From: Limnohabitans sp. INBF002
GTDB lineage: Bacteria > Pseudomonadota > Gammaproteobacteria > Burkholderiales > Burkholderiaceae_C
Direction of reading: 5' to 3'
DNA length: 64,000 nucleotides
Assembly: GCF_027924905.1 (NCBI RefSeq)
Contig: NZ_AP027055.1
Span: 2,530,182 to 2,594,181, forward strand
The stretch's first letter is position 1; the number at the start of each line of letters is the position of its first letter. The translations under genes were made by a program, and so were the position numbers. This document shows, one piece after another, positions 36,846-45,651 of the stretch. Below the pieces are notes generated by a model. That model searched no databases. It was not told the origin of the DNA and was given only the letters and a program-made list of their open reading frames with translations.

Positions 36846-37420
36846 CCCACGACAACTTAGTGGCCATTGCCGCCCTCGTGCCCCAAGGCAGCCGCGTGCT
36901 CGACCTCGGCTGCGGCGACGGTGCGTTGCTGGCCTATTTGCAACAACACAAAGCCTGCACCGGCTACGGCGTAGAGCTTGACGACACCAATGTGCACGCC
37001 TGCGTGCAGCGCGGTGTGAACGTGCTGCAACTCAACCTCGATTTGGGTTTGAGCGTGTTTGCCGACCAGTCGTTTGATGTGGTGCTGCAAATCGACACCT
37101 TGCAACATTTGCGCAACGCCGAAACCATGTTGCGCGAAACCGCACGCGTGGGCAAAACTGGCATCGTGGCTTTCCCCAACTTTGCACACTGGCCCAACCG
37201 CCTGAGCATTCTGCAAGGCCGCATGCCCGTGACCAAGCGCTTGCCCTACCAGTGGTACGACACGCCCAACATTCGCGTGGGCACGTTCAAAGACTTTGAA
37301 GTGTTGGCCGAGAAAAACGGTCTGCATGTGACCGATTCATTTGGCTTGCAAAACGGCCAGCGTGTGGACACGTGGCCCAACCTCATGGCGGGCACGGCGG
37401 TGTTCAAATTTGAAGCATAA
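36842..37420 (+). CDS. metW: methionine biosynthesis protein MetW
   Basis: A 192-residue SAM-dependent methyltransferase-fold protein with the SAM loop [15 protein letters not shown] at about 20-34 and the conserved [15 protein letters not shown] segment. In several proteobacteria MetW is needed together with MetX for homoserine acylation, forming a complex, although its own chemistry is not settled. The start overlaps the metX stop by 4 bases, so the two are translationally coupled. A hairpin terminator follows. Confidence 0.94.
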   Translation: MTHDNLVAIAALVPQGSRVLDLGCGDGALLAYLQQHKACTGYGVELDDTNVHACVQRGVNVLQLNLDLGLSVFADQSFDVVLQIDTLQHLRNAETMLRETARVGKTGIVAFPNFAHWPNRLSILQGRMPVTKRLPYQWYDTPNIRVGTFKDFEVLAEKNGLHVTDSFGLQNGQRVDTWPNLMAGTAVFKFEA

Positions 37421-37422
37421 AC

Positions 37423-37447
37423 AAACGGGCCTCAAGGGCCCGTTTCT
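37423..37447 (+). terminator. hairpin terminator between metW and the transporter gene
   Basis: A perfect 9-bp stem, AAACGGGCC (37423-37431) with GGCCCGTTT (37437-37445), has a 5-base loop and short T tracts on both sides. It can serve both metW and the converging transporter gene. Confidence 0.7.
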
Positions 37448-38361
37448 GCATCTTCGCTGGATGCATTCGGTGCTTTGTGGCTCAATAAAAAAATGGTCGC
37501 CATGATGCACACCGAGCCGAGCCAATCCAGCAGACCAAACGGCACCTTCAACCACAGCACCGCCACCACCGCCGCTGACAGTGGCTCCGCGCAAGCCAAC
37601 AAGCTGGTGGTTTCAGGCCCAATTTTTTGAACAGCAACCAAGTAGCCGTAAAAGGCAAACAAGGTGCCGAACAACACAATGAACACGACCGCCAGCAAGG
37701 TGGCGATATCCCATACACCCGGCACATGCCACGGCTGACTCACGCCGCAAAAACCCAAGCCCCCAATCAACATGCCCCAGCCCACCAACACGGTGGCTTC
37801 GTTTTCTTGCAGCAAACGTTCAGGTTGAATGCTGTAGAACGCCAGCGCCACCGCGGACGCCAAGCCCCAGAACAAGGCGGCAGGCGAAACTTGTAACGCT
37901 GTCCAATCGCCATGCGTGACCAGCAACACCGTGCCCAAGAACGCCAACATCACGGCCAAGCTTTCTGCACGCGTGGGCCAACGGCGGCGCACACACGCAA
38001 AGTACACGGCAATCAGCACAGGGCCCACGTACTGCAGCACGGTGCCCGTGGCTGCGTTGGAATATTGAATGGCCGCGAAGTAGGTGTACTGAATGGCCAA
38101 CATGCCCAGCAGACCAAAAATCAGCAGGCTCACCGCTGAGCGTTGCGTTTGCCAAATGCGCCAAACATCTTGCCCGCGCCAATGTGCGTAACCCAACAAC
38201 AGACTGCCCGCCAGCAGCAAACGCACCGTCACCAACCAGCCAATGGTGAGGCCTTTGTTTTGAAACACGTATTGCGCACAAGCCCCCGACACGCCCCACA
38301 GCACCGCTGAGGTCAAAGCCAACGCAAAGCCTTGCTGCGTGTCAGACAGGCGTTGCGTCAT
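37432..38361 (-). CDS. EamA/DMT family transporter
   Basis: A 309-residue inner-membrane protein with ten hydrophobic segments in two EamA repeats (GFALALTSAVLWGVSGAC at the start of the first, then ALFWGLASAVALAFYSIQP at the start of the second). Family members export amino acids, nucleobases or other metabolites; the substrate cannot be read. The ATG at 38361 overlaps the rsmE stop (ATGA), so the gene is translationally coupled to rsmE. An in-frame extension over rsmE is discarded. Confidence 0.85.
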   Translation of the reverse strand: MTQRLSDTQQGFALALTSAVLWGVSGACAQYVFQNKGLTIGWLVTVRLLLAGSLLLGYAHWRGQDVWRIWQTQRSAVSLLIFGLLGMLAIQYTYFAAIQYSNAATGTVLQYVGPVLIAVYFACVRRRWPTRAESLAVMLAFLGTVLLVTHGDWTALQVSPAALFWGLASAVALAFYSIQPERLLQENEATVLVGWGMLIGGLGFCGVSQPWHVPGVWDIATLLAVVFIVLFGTLFAFYGYLVAVQKIGPETTSLLACAEPLSAAVVAVLWLKVPFGLLDWLGSVCIMATIFLLSHKAPNASSEDAETGP

Positions 38362-39089
38362 GCGAGGGTGAGCAAGGCCAAAGCGCCTAAGGCCGCGGTC
38401 TCGGCACGCAAGACGCGCTCGCCCAAGCTCAAGGCCGTGAAGCCTTTGGCGCGAGCCGCCGCATCTTCTGCATCGGTCAAGCCACCTTCTGGGCCATTGA
38501 GCAAGACCCAAGACTTTGCGCTGGTCGCTGCGCCTTCACGCAACGCATTCAAAGGCTGCGTGCTCGCGTGTAACGACAACACCCCATGCACCACATCGGC
38601 CTGCGTCGTTTGACGTGCCAGCCACGCGTCTAAGCGCTCAGGCATGTCGATGACAGGCACGCGGTTGCGGCCGCATTGCTCGCTCGCGCTGGCGGCCACC
38701 GCTTGCCAATGGGCTTGTTTCTTTTCGGCGCGTTCACCCGTCAGGCGAATCACGCTGCGCTCAGTCATCAAGGGGGTGATGCGGTGCACGCCCAACTCGG
38801 TGGCTTTTTCCACCAGCCAATCCATGCGCTCGTTGGCGGGCATGCCCACGGCGAGGTGCACTTGGCACGCTGCTTCGCATTCCACGGCGCGGTGCTCGCC
38901 CACGACCACGCGCACATCGCTGCGGCCCATGTGTTGCACTTCGGCGGTGAATTCACCACCTTCGCCGTTGAACAAAGTCAGCGTGTGACCGGGCTGCATG
39001 CGCAGCACCTGCACATGGCGGGCGGCTGTGGGTGGCAAGTCCACCACTTGGCCAGGCACCAAGGGCAGGGGGCAGTAAAAGCGGGCCAT
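38358..39089 (-). CDS. rsmE: 16S rRNA (uracil(1498)-N(3))-methyltransferase
   Basis: A 243-residue SPOUT-class methyltransferase that methylates N3 of U1498 in the 30S decoding region. An N-terminal PUA-like domain (ARFYCPLPLVPGQVVDLP, HVLRMQPG-like HVQVLRMQPGHTLTLFNG) leads into the knot with KATELGVHRITPLMTERSV, SEQCGRNRVPVI and LNGPEGGLTDAE. Length is typical. It begins 2 bases after amgK's stop, and its own stop overlaps the transporter start, so amgK-rsmE-transporter read as one operon. Confidence 0.94.
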   Translation of the reverse strand: MARFYCPLPLVPGQVVDLPPTAARHVQVLRMQPGHTLTLFNGEGGEFTAEVQHMGRSDVRVVVGEHRAVECEAACQVHLAVGMPANERMDWLVEKATELGVHRITPLMTERSVIRLTGERAEKKQAHWQAVAASASEQCGRNRVPVIDMPERLDAWLARQTTQADVVHGVLSLHASTQPLNALREGAATSAKSWVLLNGPEGGLTDAEDAAARAKGFTALSLGERVLRAETAALGALALLTLA

Positions 39090-39091
39090 CG

Positions 39092-40219
39092 TTAGCCCCG
39101 CCCGCCGGGCGTGAGTCGAGGGAACGCCAAGCTGATGGCGGGCTCTGTGCCTTCAATCTTGTCGATTAGGCGCAGCAAGGGCGTGAGCTCGCTGTAACGG
39201 CTGGCCGTGGTGCGGATGTAGTTGATGAAGCGCGGGGCGTCGGCCAAATATTTGGGTTTGCCATCGCGCAAAGTGAGGCGTGCAAAGATGCCAGCCACTT
39301 TGAGGTGACGTTGCAGACCCATCCACTCCACGGCGCGGTAAAACGCACCAAAGTCGTTGTGCCAGCCGTCAAAGTCCATCAGGCCGAGTTTGCGGGCGCG
39401 TTCCCAGTAGCGGATGGTCACGTCCAACACCACGTCTTCTTCCCAGGTCAAAAACGCGTCGCGCATGAGGCTGGCGATGTCGTAGGTCACGGGGCCATAA
39501 ACCGCGTCTTGGAAGTCGAGCACGCCCAAACGTTGTTCGGCGGAGTCGTGCGGCATCATCAAATTGCGCGGCATGAAATCGCGATGCACGTACACGCTGG
39601 GGGCGGCCAAGTTGCGTTGCACGATGGTTTGGAAAGTTTTGTCCAGCATCTGGCGCTGGCTGCTGTCGATGTCTAGCTTGCGGTGTTGGGTGAGGTACCA
39701 ATCGGGAAACAGCGATAGTTCGCGCTGCAACAAGGCCTCGTCATAAACAGGCAACACGCCGGGGCGGCTGCTTTGTTGCAAGGTCAACAGCGCATCAACG
39801 GCGCGCATGTACAGGCCGTGGTTGGCTTGCGGGTCGTCACGGTTGATCACGTCCATCATGGTTTGTGAGCCAATGTCGTCCAGCAACATGAAGCCCTGTG
39901 GCTCGTCCCACGCCAAGATGCGTGGGGCATAGAGGCCCGCGTCCAGCATCAGGCGAGCAATGCGCACAAAGGGTTCGCAGTTTTCTTTGTCGGGCGGGGC
40001 GTCCATGACGATGCACGAGCCATGGGCCGTATCGACACGGAAATAGCGCCTAAAGCTGGCATCTGCCGAGGCGGCACGCACGGTGGCGGGCAGCACGCCG
40101 TGGGCGCTGGCTTGGGCGTCTAGCCACTGGTGAAAGGCCACTTGGCGCTCGGGCTGGGCCCATTCGATTGGCGCGTGGGGAGATGTGCCCGAAGGCTGGG
40201 AAATAGAGGGTGTGCTCAT
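39092..40219 (-). CDS. amgK: anomeric MurNAc/GlcNAc kinase AmgK (aminoglycoside phosphotransferase fold)
   Basis: A 375-residue kinase of the APH fold. Landmarks are ASFRRYFRVD (nucleotide-binding strand), FMLLDDIGSQTMMDVIN, the Brenner motif VHRDFMPRNLMM with the catalytic aspartate, and GVLDFQDAVYGPVTYDIASL (DFG-like metal site). AmgK phosphorylates MurNAc and GlcNAc at C1 in the peptidoglycan recycling shortcut that ends with MurU; a murU gene is present at 49.6-50.4 kb. The divergent position against lptD-surA is standard for amgK. Start 40219 was chosen over a longer frame. A TAGAAT hexamer lies 11 bases before it. Confidence 0.87.
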   Translation of the reverse strand: MSTPSISQPSGTSPHAPIEWAQPERQVAFHQWLDAQASAHGVLPATVRAASADASFRRYFRVDTAHGSCIVMDAPPDKENCEPFVRIARLMLDAGLYAPRILAWDEPQGFMLLDDIGSQTMMDVINRDDPQANHGLYMRAVDALLTLQQSSRPGVLPVYDEALLQRELSLFPDWYLTQHRKLDIDSSQRQMLDKTFQTIVQRNLAAPSVYVHRDFMPRNLMMPHDSAEQRLGVLDFQDAVYGPVTYDIASLMRDAFLTWEEDVVLDVTIRYWERARKLGLMDFDGWHNDFGAFYRAVEWMGLQRHLKVAGIFARLTLRDGKPKYLADAPRFINYIRTTASRYSELTPLLRLIDKIEGTEPAISLAFPRLTPGGRG

Positions 40220-40311
40220 GGATAATCTAAATTCTACAAACGGTCCTCGGCGCCCCGACTTTTCGGGCACGCTGCTCAAGGGATCGCTTCATTGAAGGTC
40301 TTCCCGTTTTC

Positions 40312-42780
40312 ATGCTGTTGCCTGATTTTCACCGCCAAATTCGCGCCCTGTCGTGGCTGGTGATGGGCATGTTCGCCGGTCACGCCAGCGTGCAGGCACA
40401 AACGGCCGATGCGCCGTCGCTGGTTTTGAAGCCGAGCAGCTTGCTGCAAGAAGCTCTGTCGCCTGAAACACGCCGGCAATTGCCCACCTTTTTACAGAGC
40501 GACACGCTCAATGAGCGAACCAGCCAACAAACTGTGCTCGAAGGCCAAGTGGTGTTGCGTCGCGGCGAGCTTTTGCTCAAAGCCGACAAAATTGATTACG
40601 ACCAGGTGAACGACCTCGCCCAAGCGCGTGGCCATGTGTACATCAACCAGTCGGGCAACGTGTACCAAGGTCCAGCGCTTGATCTGCATTTGGATGCGTT
40701 CGAAGGGTTCTTCACGCAACCCAACTACCGCCTGTTAAAAAACAACGCCTACGGCAACGCCGACCGCATTGATTTTGTGGACCCTGCCCACACGGTCATG
40801 CACAACGCCAGTTTCACCACCTGTCAACGCAAGCCTGGGCCAGGCTGGATGCCAGACTGGTTCTTCAAAGGCGACAAGATTTCCATCGACAGCGATCGCA
40901 ATGTGGGTTTGGTGGAAGGCGCATCGGTTCGCTTCAAAGGTGTCCCCATCTTGCCGGTGCCAGAGGTTGAGTTTCCGCTGAACGACGAACGCAAATCGGG
41001 CCTGCTACCGCCCAGCATTGGCATCGACAACATTGGCGGCTTGGAATACACCCAACCGTACTACTGGAACCTGGCGCCCAACCGCGACATGACCTTGACC
41101 CCGACGTACTGGAGCAAACGCGGCATCAACTTAGGCACCGAGTTCCGCTACATGGAAAGCGCGGCACCACAACCTCCGTTCCAAGGCATCATGCGCTTTG
41201 ACTACATGGAGAAAGACCAGATTCGCAACGATTCGCGCCGCTGGAGCATGAATTACGTGCACACGGGCCTGCTGAACCCCTACTTTGCAGGCGGTGGTCT
41301 GGGCATGAACCTGAACATCAACCGCGTGAGCGACGACGATTATTGGAAAGACTTTTCGGTCAGCAGTGGCGTCGGCATTCAACGCTTGCTGTCCAGTGAT
41401 GCCGGCCTCACTTGGACAGACGGTTTTGTCAGCACAGGCATACGCGCTCAAAAATGGCAAACGCTGCAAGACTTGGCCAACGTGAACAACCGCATCACGC
41501 CACCGTTTGATCGTTTGCCGCAACTCACAGCGCGGCTACAAAAATTCAACGTCGCGGGGGGCTTCGATTTCAGCGTCGACGGCGATTTGACGCGTTTTTC
41601 ATCTGTGCGAGACATCGACTGTGCAGCCGCCGCTGCCAACGGCACCAGCAAGTCGTTTTACAACTGCGCCCCCAATGCCGATCGCGCCGTGTCTTGGGTG
41701 CAGCTCAGCCGCCCCTTTGTGTCACCTTATGGCTATGTCACACCCAAAGTGCAATTGCATGGCCGCAACTACCAGTTTGATGGTGGCCTGCCCAACACCT
41801 CGTTTTATGACGGCCACCAAGGCCAAACCAGCGCCAGCGTGACGGTGCCAACCTTCAGCTTAGATGCAGGGATGGCTTTTGAGCGCAACAAGCGTTTGTT
41901 CAGCCGCAACTGGATACAAACCTTGGAGCCTCGCGTGTTTTATGTGCACACGCCTTACCGCAACCAAAACTACTTGCCGAACTACGACTCGGGCAGCAAC
42001 GCCTTCAACTTCGCCAGCATCTTCACTGAGAACGCCTTTGGTGGGCATGACCGCATTTCAGACAGCAAGCTGCTCACTTTGGGTGCCACGTCACGCTTCA
42101 TTGATCCTGAAACAGGCGCCGAAGGCGCACGCTTTGGCGTAGCCCAACGCTTGCGCATGCAAGAGCAATTGGTCACGCTGCCAGATGACCCAACCGCCAA
42201 GGCGGGTATCAGCGACATCTTGGCCGGCGCAACCCTGAACCTGTCGCGCGCTTGGGCGCTGGACTCCACCGTGCAGTACAACCCCAAAACCAGCAACTTC
42301 ATGCGCCGGGTGGTCGGTGGACGTTACAACCCCGGCTCATACCGCGTCATCAATGCCGCCTTGCGAACCGAAAACGACGAATCCGCCAACCCCGTGTCCA
42401 AACAGTTAGACGTGGGCTGGCAATGGCCGTTGCACGACCTGTGGGGCGGCGCAGACGGCGACGATGGTCAAGGCCGCGGCTTGGGCGAAGGCCGTTGGTA
42501 CAGCGTGGCACGTGTGAACTACGACATGCTGAATAAGAAGGCGGTCGAGTCCGTCATCGGCTTCGAATACGATGCGGGCTGTTGGCTCAGCCGCACCGTG
42601 ATTGAACGTTTACAAATTACCGACGGGTTGGCCCGTCAACGCATCTTGTTCCAACTTGAGTTTGTGGGCCTGTCGCGCGTGGGCACAAACGCACTGGGCT
42701 CGCTGCGCAACAACGTGCCGCGTTACCAACCCCTGCGCCAACCGACCATGAACCCTAGCCGTTTTGGCAATTACGATTGA
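40312..42780 (+). CDS. lptD: LPS-assembly protein LptD
   Basis: An 822-residue outer-membrane protein that, with LptE, inserts lipopolysaccharide into the outer leaflet. A signal peptide of about 30 residues ends VQAQ. An N-terminal jellyroll (LLKADKIDYDQVNDLAQARGHV) is followed by a large barrel with typical aromatic strands. Cys171 (TTCQRKPG) and Cys757 (AGCWLSRT) sit where E. coli has Cys173 and Cys725; counterparts of Cys31 and Cys724 are missing, so only one interdomain disulfide can form. Cys437 and Cys452 frame an extra loop. surA follows within a few bases. Confidence 0.95.
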   Translation: MLLPDFHRQIRALSWLVMGMFAGHASVQAQTADAPSLVLKPSSLLQEALSPETRRQLPTFLQSDTLNERTSQQTVLEGQVVLRRGELLLKADKIDYDQVNDLAQARGHVYINQSGNVYQGPALDLHLDAFEGFFTQPNYRLLKNNAYGNADRIDFVDPAHTVMHNASFTTCQRKPGPGWMPDWFFKGDKISIDSDRNVGLVEGASVRFKGVPILPVPEVEFPLNDERKSGLLPPSIGIDNIGGLEYTQPYYWNLAPNRDMTLTPTYWSKRGINLGTEFRYMESAAPQPPFQGIMRFDYMEKDQIRNDSRRWSMNYVHTGLLNPYFAGGGLGMNLNINRVSDDDYWKDFSVSSGVGIQRLLSSDAGLTWTDGFVSTGIRAQKWQTLQDLANVNNRITPPFDRLPQLTARLQKFNVAGGFDFSVDGDLTRFSSVRDIDCAAAAANGTSKSFYNCAPNADRAVSWVQLSRPFVSPYGYVTPKVQLHGRNYQFDGGLPNTSFYDGHQGQTSASVTVPTFSLDAGMAFERNKRLFSRNWIQTLEPRVFYVHTPYRNQNYLPNYDSGSNAFNFASIFTENAFGGHDRISDSKLLTLGATSRFIDPETGAEGARFGVAQRLRMQEQLVTLPDDPTAKAGISDILAGATLNLSRAWALDSTVQYNPKTSNFMRRVVGGRYNPGSYRVINAALRTENDESANPVSKQLDVGWQWPLHDLWGGADGDDGQGRGLGEGRWYSVARVNYDMLNKKAVESVIGFEYDAGCWLSRTVIERLQITDGLARQRILFQLEFVGLSRVGTNALGSLRNNVPRYQPLRQPTMNPSRFGNYD

Positions 42781-42782
42781 CG

Positions 42783-44090
42783 ATGACCATGTTCTTTTCA
42801 AAACCCCGTTCTTACCTTGTGTGGGCCTTGATGGCGTGGACAGTGTCTGTCGCAGCGCAAAGCGCCGTCAATGGTCGCGACTTCATTGTGGCCGTCGTCG
42901 ACTCGGTGCCCATCACCAACCACGACGTGGCCTTGCGCGCGCCGCAGTTGCGCGACCAGCTCAAGCAACAGGGTCGCCCCGTGCCCCAAGGTGACGCCCT
43001 GCTCAAAGCCGCCTTAGAACGTTTGATTGTTGAAAAAGCCTTGTTGCAACACGCCAAAGAAGCCGGCGTCACTGTAGAAGACGAGGCGGTGACGCAAGCC
43101 GAGCAACGCTTGGCTGCGCAAAGCCAACTCAGCGTAGATGCCCTGCATAAAAAAGTAAAAGCCGAAGGCTCCAGCGTGGCGCGTTTGCGTCAAAACCTGC
43201 TTGAACAACTCACCCTGCAGCGCCTGACCGAGCGCAATGTCCCCAGCCGAATTCGTGTCAGCGATGTGGAGATTGACCAAGCGATTCGCGAGCGTCAAAA
43301 CGCCAGCGTGGGCACCAACCCCGACATTGAACTTGGCCACGTCTTGGTTGCCATTCCAGAAAAAGCCAGCGACGCAGAAGTGGCCGCGCTTCAAACCAAA
43401 GCCCAAACCGCATTGGCACACGTCAAGCGCGGCGATGACTTGGCGCGTGTTGCCAAAGAATTTTCTGATGGTGCGGAGCGCGACAAAGGCGGCTTAATGG
43501 GCTTGCGCGCTGCCAGCCGTTACCCAACGCTGTTTGTGGATGCCATCAAAAATATGAACGTGGGCGATGCAACGCTTGTGCGTTCAGGTGCCGGCTTTCA
43601 TGTGTTGAAGGTGGTCACCAAACGTGCCAGCAGTGTGATCACCGTGACACAAACCCACCCCCGCCACATCTTGCTGCGCCCAGGCGGCCAGCTCAGCCAA
43701 ACCACGGCACGTGCGCAGTTGGCTGAATACAAACGCCAAATCGAAACGGGTAAAGCCGACTTTGCCAAACTTGCCCGTGAACACTCGCAAGACGGCAGCG
43801 GCCCAGAAGGCGGCGACTTGGGCTGGGTCTCTCCGGGCATGTTTGTGCCTGAGTTTGAAGAAGTCATGAACCAGCTGCAACCCGGCCAAATGGCTGACCC
43901 CACCATCTCGCGCTTTGGTGTGCATCTGATTCAAGTGCTGGAGCGCCGCGAAGCCCCCATCAGCGAACGCGAGCTGCGTGACATGGCACGCAACAACCTG
44001 CGCGAGAAAAAGTTTGATGAGACCTACCAGTTGTGGGCACAAGAAGTGCGTGGCCGCGCCTATGTGGAATACCGCGACGCACCGCAATAA
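42783..44090 (+). CDS. surA: periplasmic peptidyl-prolyl isomerase/chaperone SurA
   Basis: A 435-residue chaperone for outer-membrane protein assembly. A signal peptide of about 26 residues ends VAAQSA. The SurA N-terminal helical domain (DSVPITNHDVALRAPQLRDQL) is followed by two parvulin domains (about 175-275, with ELGHVLVAIP and FSDGAERDKGGLMGL; about 290-395, with THPRHILLRPG and HSQDGSGPEGGDLGWV). ATG 42783 and ATG 42789 are both usable. It follows lptD by two bases and precedes rsmA by 12; the pdxA gene often found between surA and rsmA is absent. Confidence 0.95.
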   Translation: MTMFFSKPRSYLVWALMAWTVSVAAQSAVNGRDFIVAVVDSVPITNHDVALRAPQLRDQLKQQGRPVPQGDALLKAALERLIVEKALLQHAKEAGVTVEDEAVTQAEQRLAAQSQLSVDALHKKVKAEGSSVARLRQNLLEQLTLQRLTERNVPSRIRVSDVEIDQAIRERQNASVGTNPDIELGHVLVAIPEKASDAEVAALQTKAQTALAHVKRGDDLARVAKEFSDGAERDKGGLMGLRAASRYPTLFVDAIKNMNVGDATLVRSGAGFHVLKVVTKRASSVITVTQTHPRHILLRPGGQLSQTTARAQLAEYKRQIETGKADFAKLAREHSQDGSGPEGGDLGWVSPGMFVPEFEEVMNQLQPGQMADPTISRFGVHLIQVLERREAPISERELRDMARNNLREKKFDETYQLWAQEVRGRAYVEYRDAPQ

Positions 44091-44102
44091 ACAGAGCCCA
44101 CT

Positions 44103-44861
44103 TTGAAACACATTGCACGCAAGCGCTTCGGCCAACACTTCTTAACCGACGGCGCCATCATTGAAGGCATCGTGGATGCCATCAACCCACAAGCTGGCGA
44201 CCCCATGGTCGAAATTGGCCCCGGTCTGGCCGCCTTGACGCAGCCCTTGGTGGAGCGCTTGGGTCAACTCAACGTCATTGAGCTGGACCGCGATTTGGCC
44301 GTGCGCCTGCGCGAGCATCCGCACCTGAACGTGATTGAGTCCGACGTGCTGCGCGTGGACTTCACCCAACTGGCCGCTGATTTGAAGGTGCCCAAACTGC
44401 GCGTGGTGGGCAACCTGCCGTACAACATCTCGTCGCCTATTCTGTTCCACCTGCTTGAACACGTGGCCGTGGTGCAAGACCAGCACTTCATGCTGCAAAA
44501 AGAAGTGATTGACCGCATGGTCGCCACGCCCAGCAGCGGCGACTACAGCCGCCTGAGTGTGATGCTGCAATGGCGTTACGACATGGAAAACGTGTTGTTT
44601 GTGCCGCCTGAATCGTTCGATCCGCCACCGCGCGTGGACAGCGCTGTGGTGCGTATGGTGCCCTTGGCGGAGCCGCCCAAAATCAACGTCAAGCTGATGG
44701 AAGAAATGGTGAAAACGGCGTTCAGCCAACGCCGCAAACTGTTGCGCCACACCTTGGGCCGCTGGCTAGAAGCGCGTAATTTTGCAGGGCACTTTGATGT
44801 GCAACGCCGCGCGGAAGAAGTGCCGGTAGCCGAATATGTGGCGTTGGTGCAGCGTCTGTAA
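44103..44861 (+). CDS. rsmA: 16S rRNA (adenine(1518)-N(6)/adenine(1519)-N(6))-dimethyltransferase
   Basis: A 252-residue RsmA/KsgA that dimethylates two adjacent adenines near the 3' end of 16S rRNA. It starts at a TTG codon (44103) giving [14 protein letters not shown], the family N-terminus; no ATG is available. SAM motif I is [14 protein letters not shown], and the catalytic NLPYNIS lies near residue 102. The C-terminal helical domain contains [17 protein letters not shown]. It ends the lptD-surA-rsmA transcript and is followed by a strong terminator. Confidence 0.96.
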   Translation: MKHIARKRFGQHFLTDGAIIEGIVDAINPQAGDPMVEIGPGLAALTQPLVERLGQLNVIELDRDLAVRLREHPHLNVIESDVLRVDFTQLAADLKVPKLRVVGNLPYNISSPILFHLLEHVAVVQDQHFMLQKEVIDRMVATPSSGDYSRLSVMLQWRYDMENVLFVPPESFDPPPRVDSAVVRMVPLAEPPKINVKLMEEMVKTAFSQRRKLLRHTLGRWLEARNFAGHFDVQRRAEEVPVAEYVALVQRL

Positions 44862-44877
44862 AGACCGAAGCGCCCAC

Positions 44878-44918
44878 AAAAAACCCGTCAGCAGTCACCT
44901 GCGACGGGTTTTGTTTTT
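44878..44918. terminator. bidirectional terminator between rsmA and barstar gene
   Basis: A perfect 10-bp stem, AAAACCCGTC (44880-44889) with GACGGGTTTT (44903-44912), has T-rich tails on plus (to 44918) and six T on minus (A run 44878-44883). A second hairpin lies at 44922-44938. It separates two converging genes. Confidence 0.85.
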
Positions 44919-44945
44919 GGTGCCGCCTGAAAGGCGGCCTGCCAA

Positions 44946-45503
44946 TTAAGCCGCTGTTTGCCAGTAGCCTGCGTTGAAGGGGCTGCTCATGCGCAAAGCC
45001 ATGGGCGACACGTCCACCAACTTGTCGGTTGGCATTTTTTCGCCTTCTTCCAACAGCTCGATGCCTTCGGGCGACACGCCTACTTTTTCAGCAGAAGGCG
45101 CACGGGCCACAGAGAACGAGTAGAAGCAGCGGAACGCCACTTTGCGGTCAGACCAGTAGTCTGCGGCTTCGCGGAAGATGTCCAACAGCTGTTCGCGGGC
45201 TTCTTTGTCAAACTTGGCATGGGCAGGGATGTGCTCCAAAACCAAGATAAAGCCAGGCTGTGGGCCAGACTTGTGCAGAGGATCGGTCATGCCGTCGTAC
45301 AGAGAATCAAAGTTCTTGCTGGCTGAAGCCGACAAGTTGAACTCTTTGGAGATGATGTCCAAGATGTCTTGTTTGCTTTGGGCTTGGGCCAAGTTGACAT
45401 ACAAAAAGTGGTGGCCCAGACCTTGGGCAGCTTCTTGTAAATCAGGCACGCGGAATGCACGGATAGACTGAACAATATTTGTTTTGACGGTACGCAATGG
45501 CAT
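44946..45503 (-). CDS. barstar family protein (RNase inhibitor fold)
   Basis: A 185-residue protein with a barstar-like domain at about residues 20-125: LGHHFLYVNLAQAQSKQDILDIISKEFNL, then SASKNFDSLYDGMTDPLH, then GFILVLEHIPAHAKFDKEAREQLLDIF. Barstar proper is about 90 residues and inhibits the RNase barnase; chromosomal relatives in Burkholderiales are longer, lack a linked RNase and have unknown role. The C-terminal about 50 residues (from SVARAPSAEKVGV) are an extra polar tail ending in FNAGYWQTAA. No barnase-type gene is adjacent. Start 45503 is chosen over an extended frame. Confidence 0.8.
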   Translation of the reverse strand: MPLRTVKTNIVQSIRAFRVPDLQEAAQGLGHHFLYVNLAQAQSKQDILDIISKEFNLSASASKNFDSLYDGMTDPLHKSGPQPGFILVLEHIPAHAKFDKEAREQLLDIFREAADYWSDRKVAFRCFYSFSVARAPSAEKVGVSPEGIELLEEGEKMPTDKLVDVSPMALRMSSPFNAGYWQTAA

Positions 45504-45565
45504 AAGTATTCGTTTCGTGTTCGGGTTAACCCGAAATTTGGAAGCGCAAGTGTCTTCGAATTGAA

Positions 45566-45605
45566 ACAAAAAAGCAAGGGCCCTCCCATTACTGGGGGGC
45601 CCTTG
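45566..45605 (-). terminator. rho-independent terminator after maeB
   Basis: A 12-bp stem with one G-U pair (45575-45586 with 45594-45605) is followed on the minus strand by T-rich sequence (A tract 45568-45573). It ends the malic enzyme transcript before the barstar gene. Confidence 0.85.
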
Positions 45606-45651
45606 AAGGGTTATTTAACCTAAAAAGGTTAATTTAGGCTAGGGAAAACGC

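Noticed and set aside
44946..45503. Barstar as part of a toxin-antitoxin pair.
   Set aside because: The neighbours are rsmA and malic enzyme, with terminators on both sides and no RNase-like gene.
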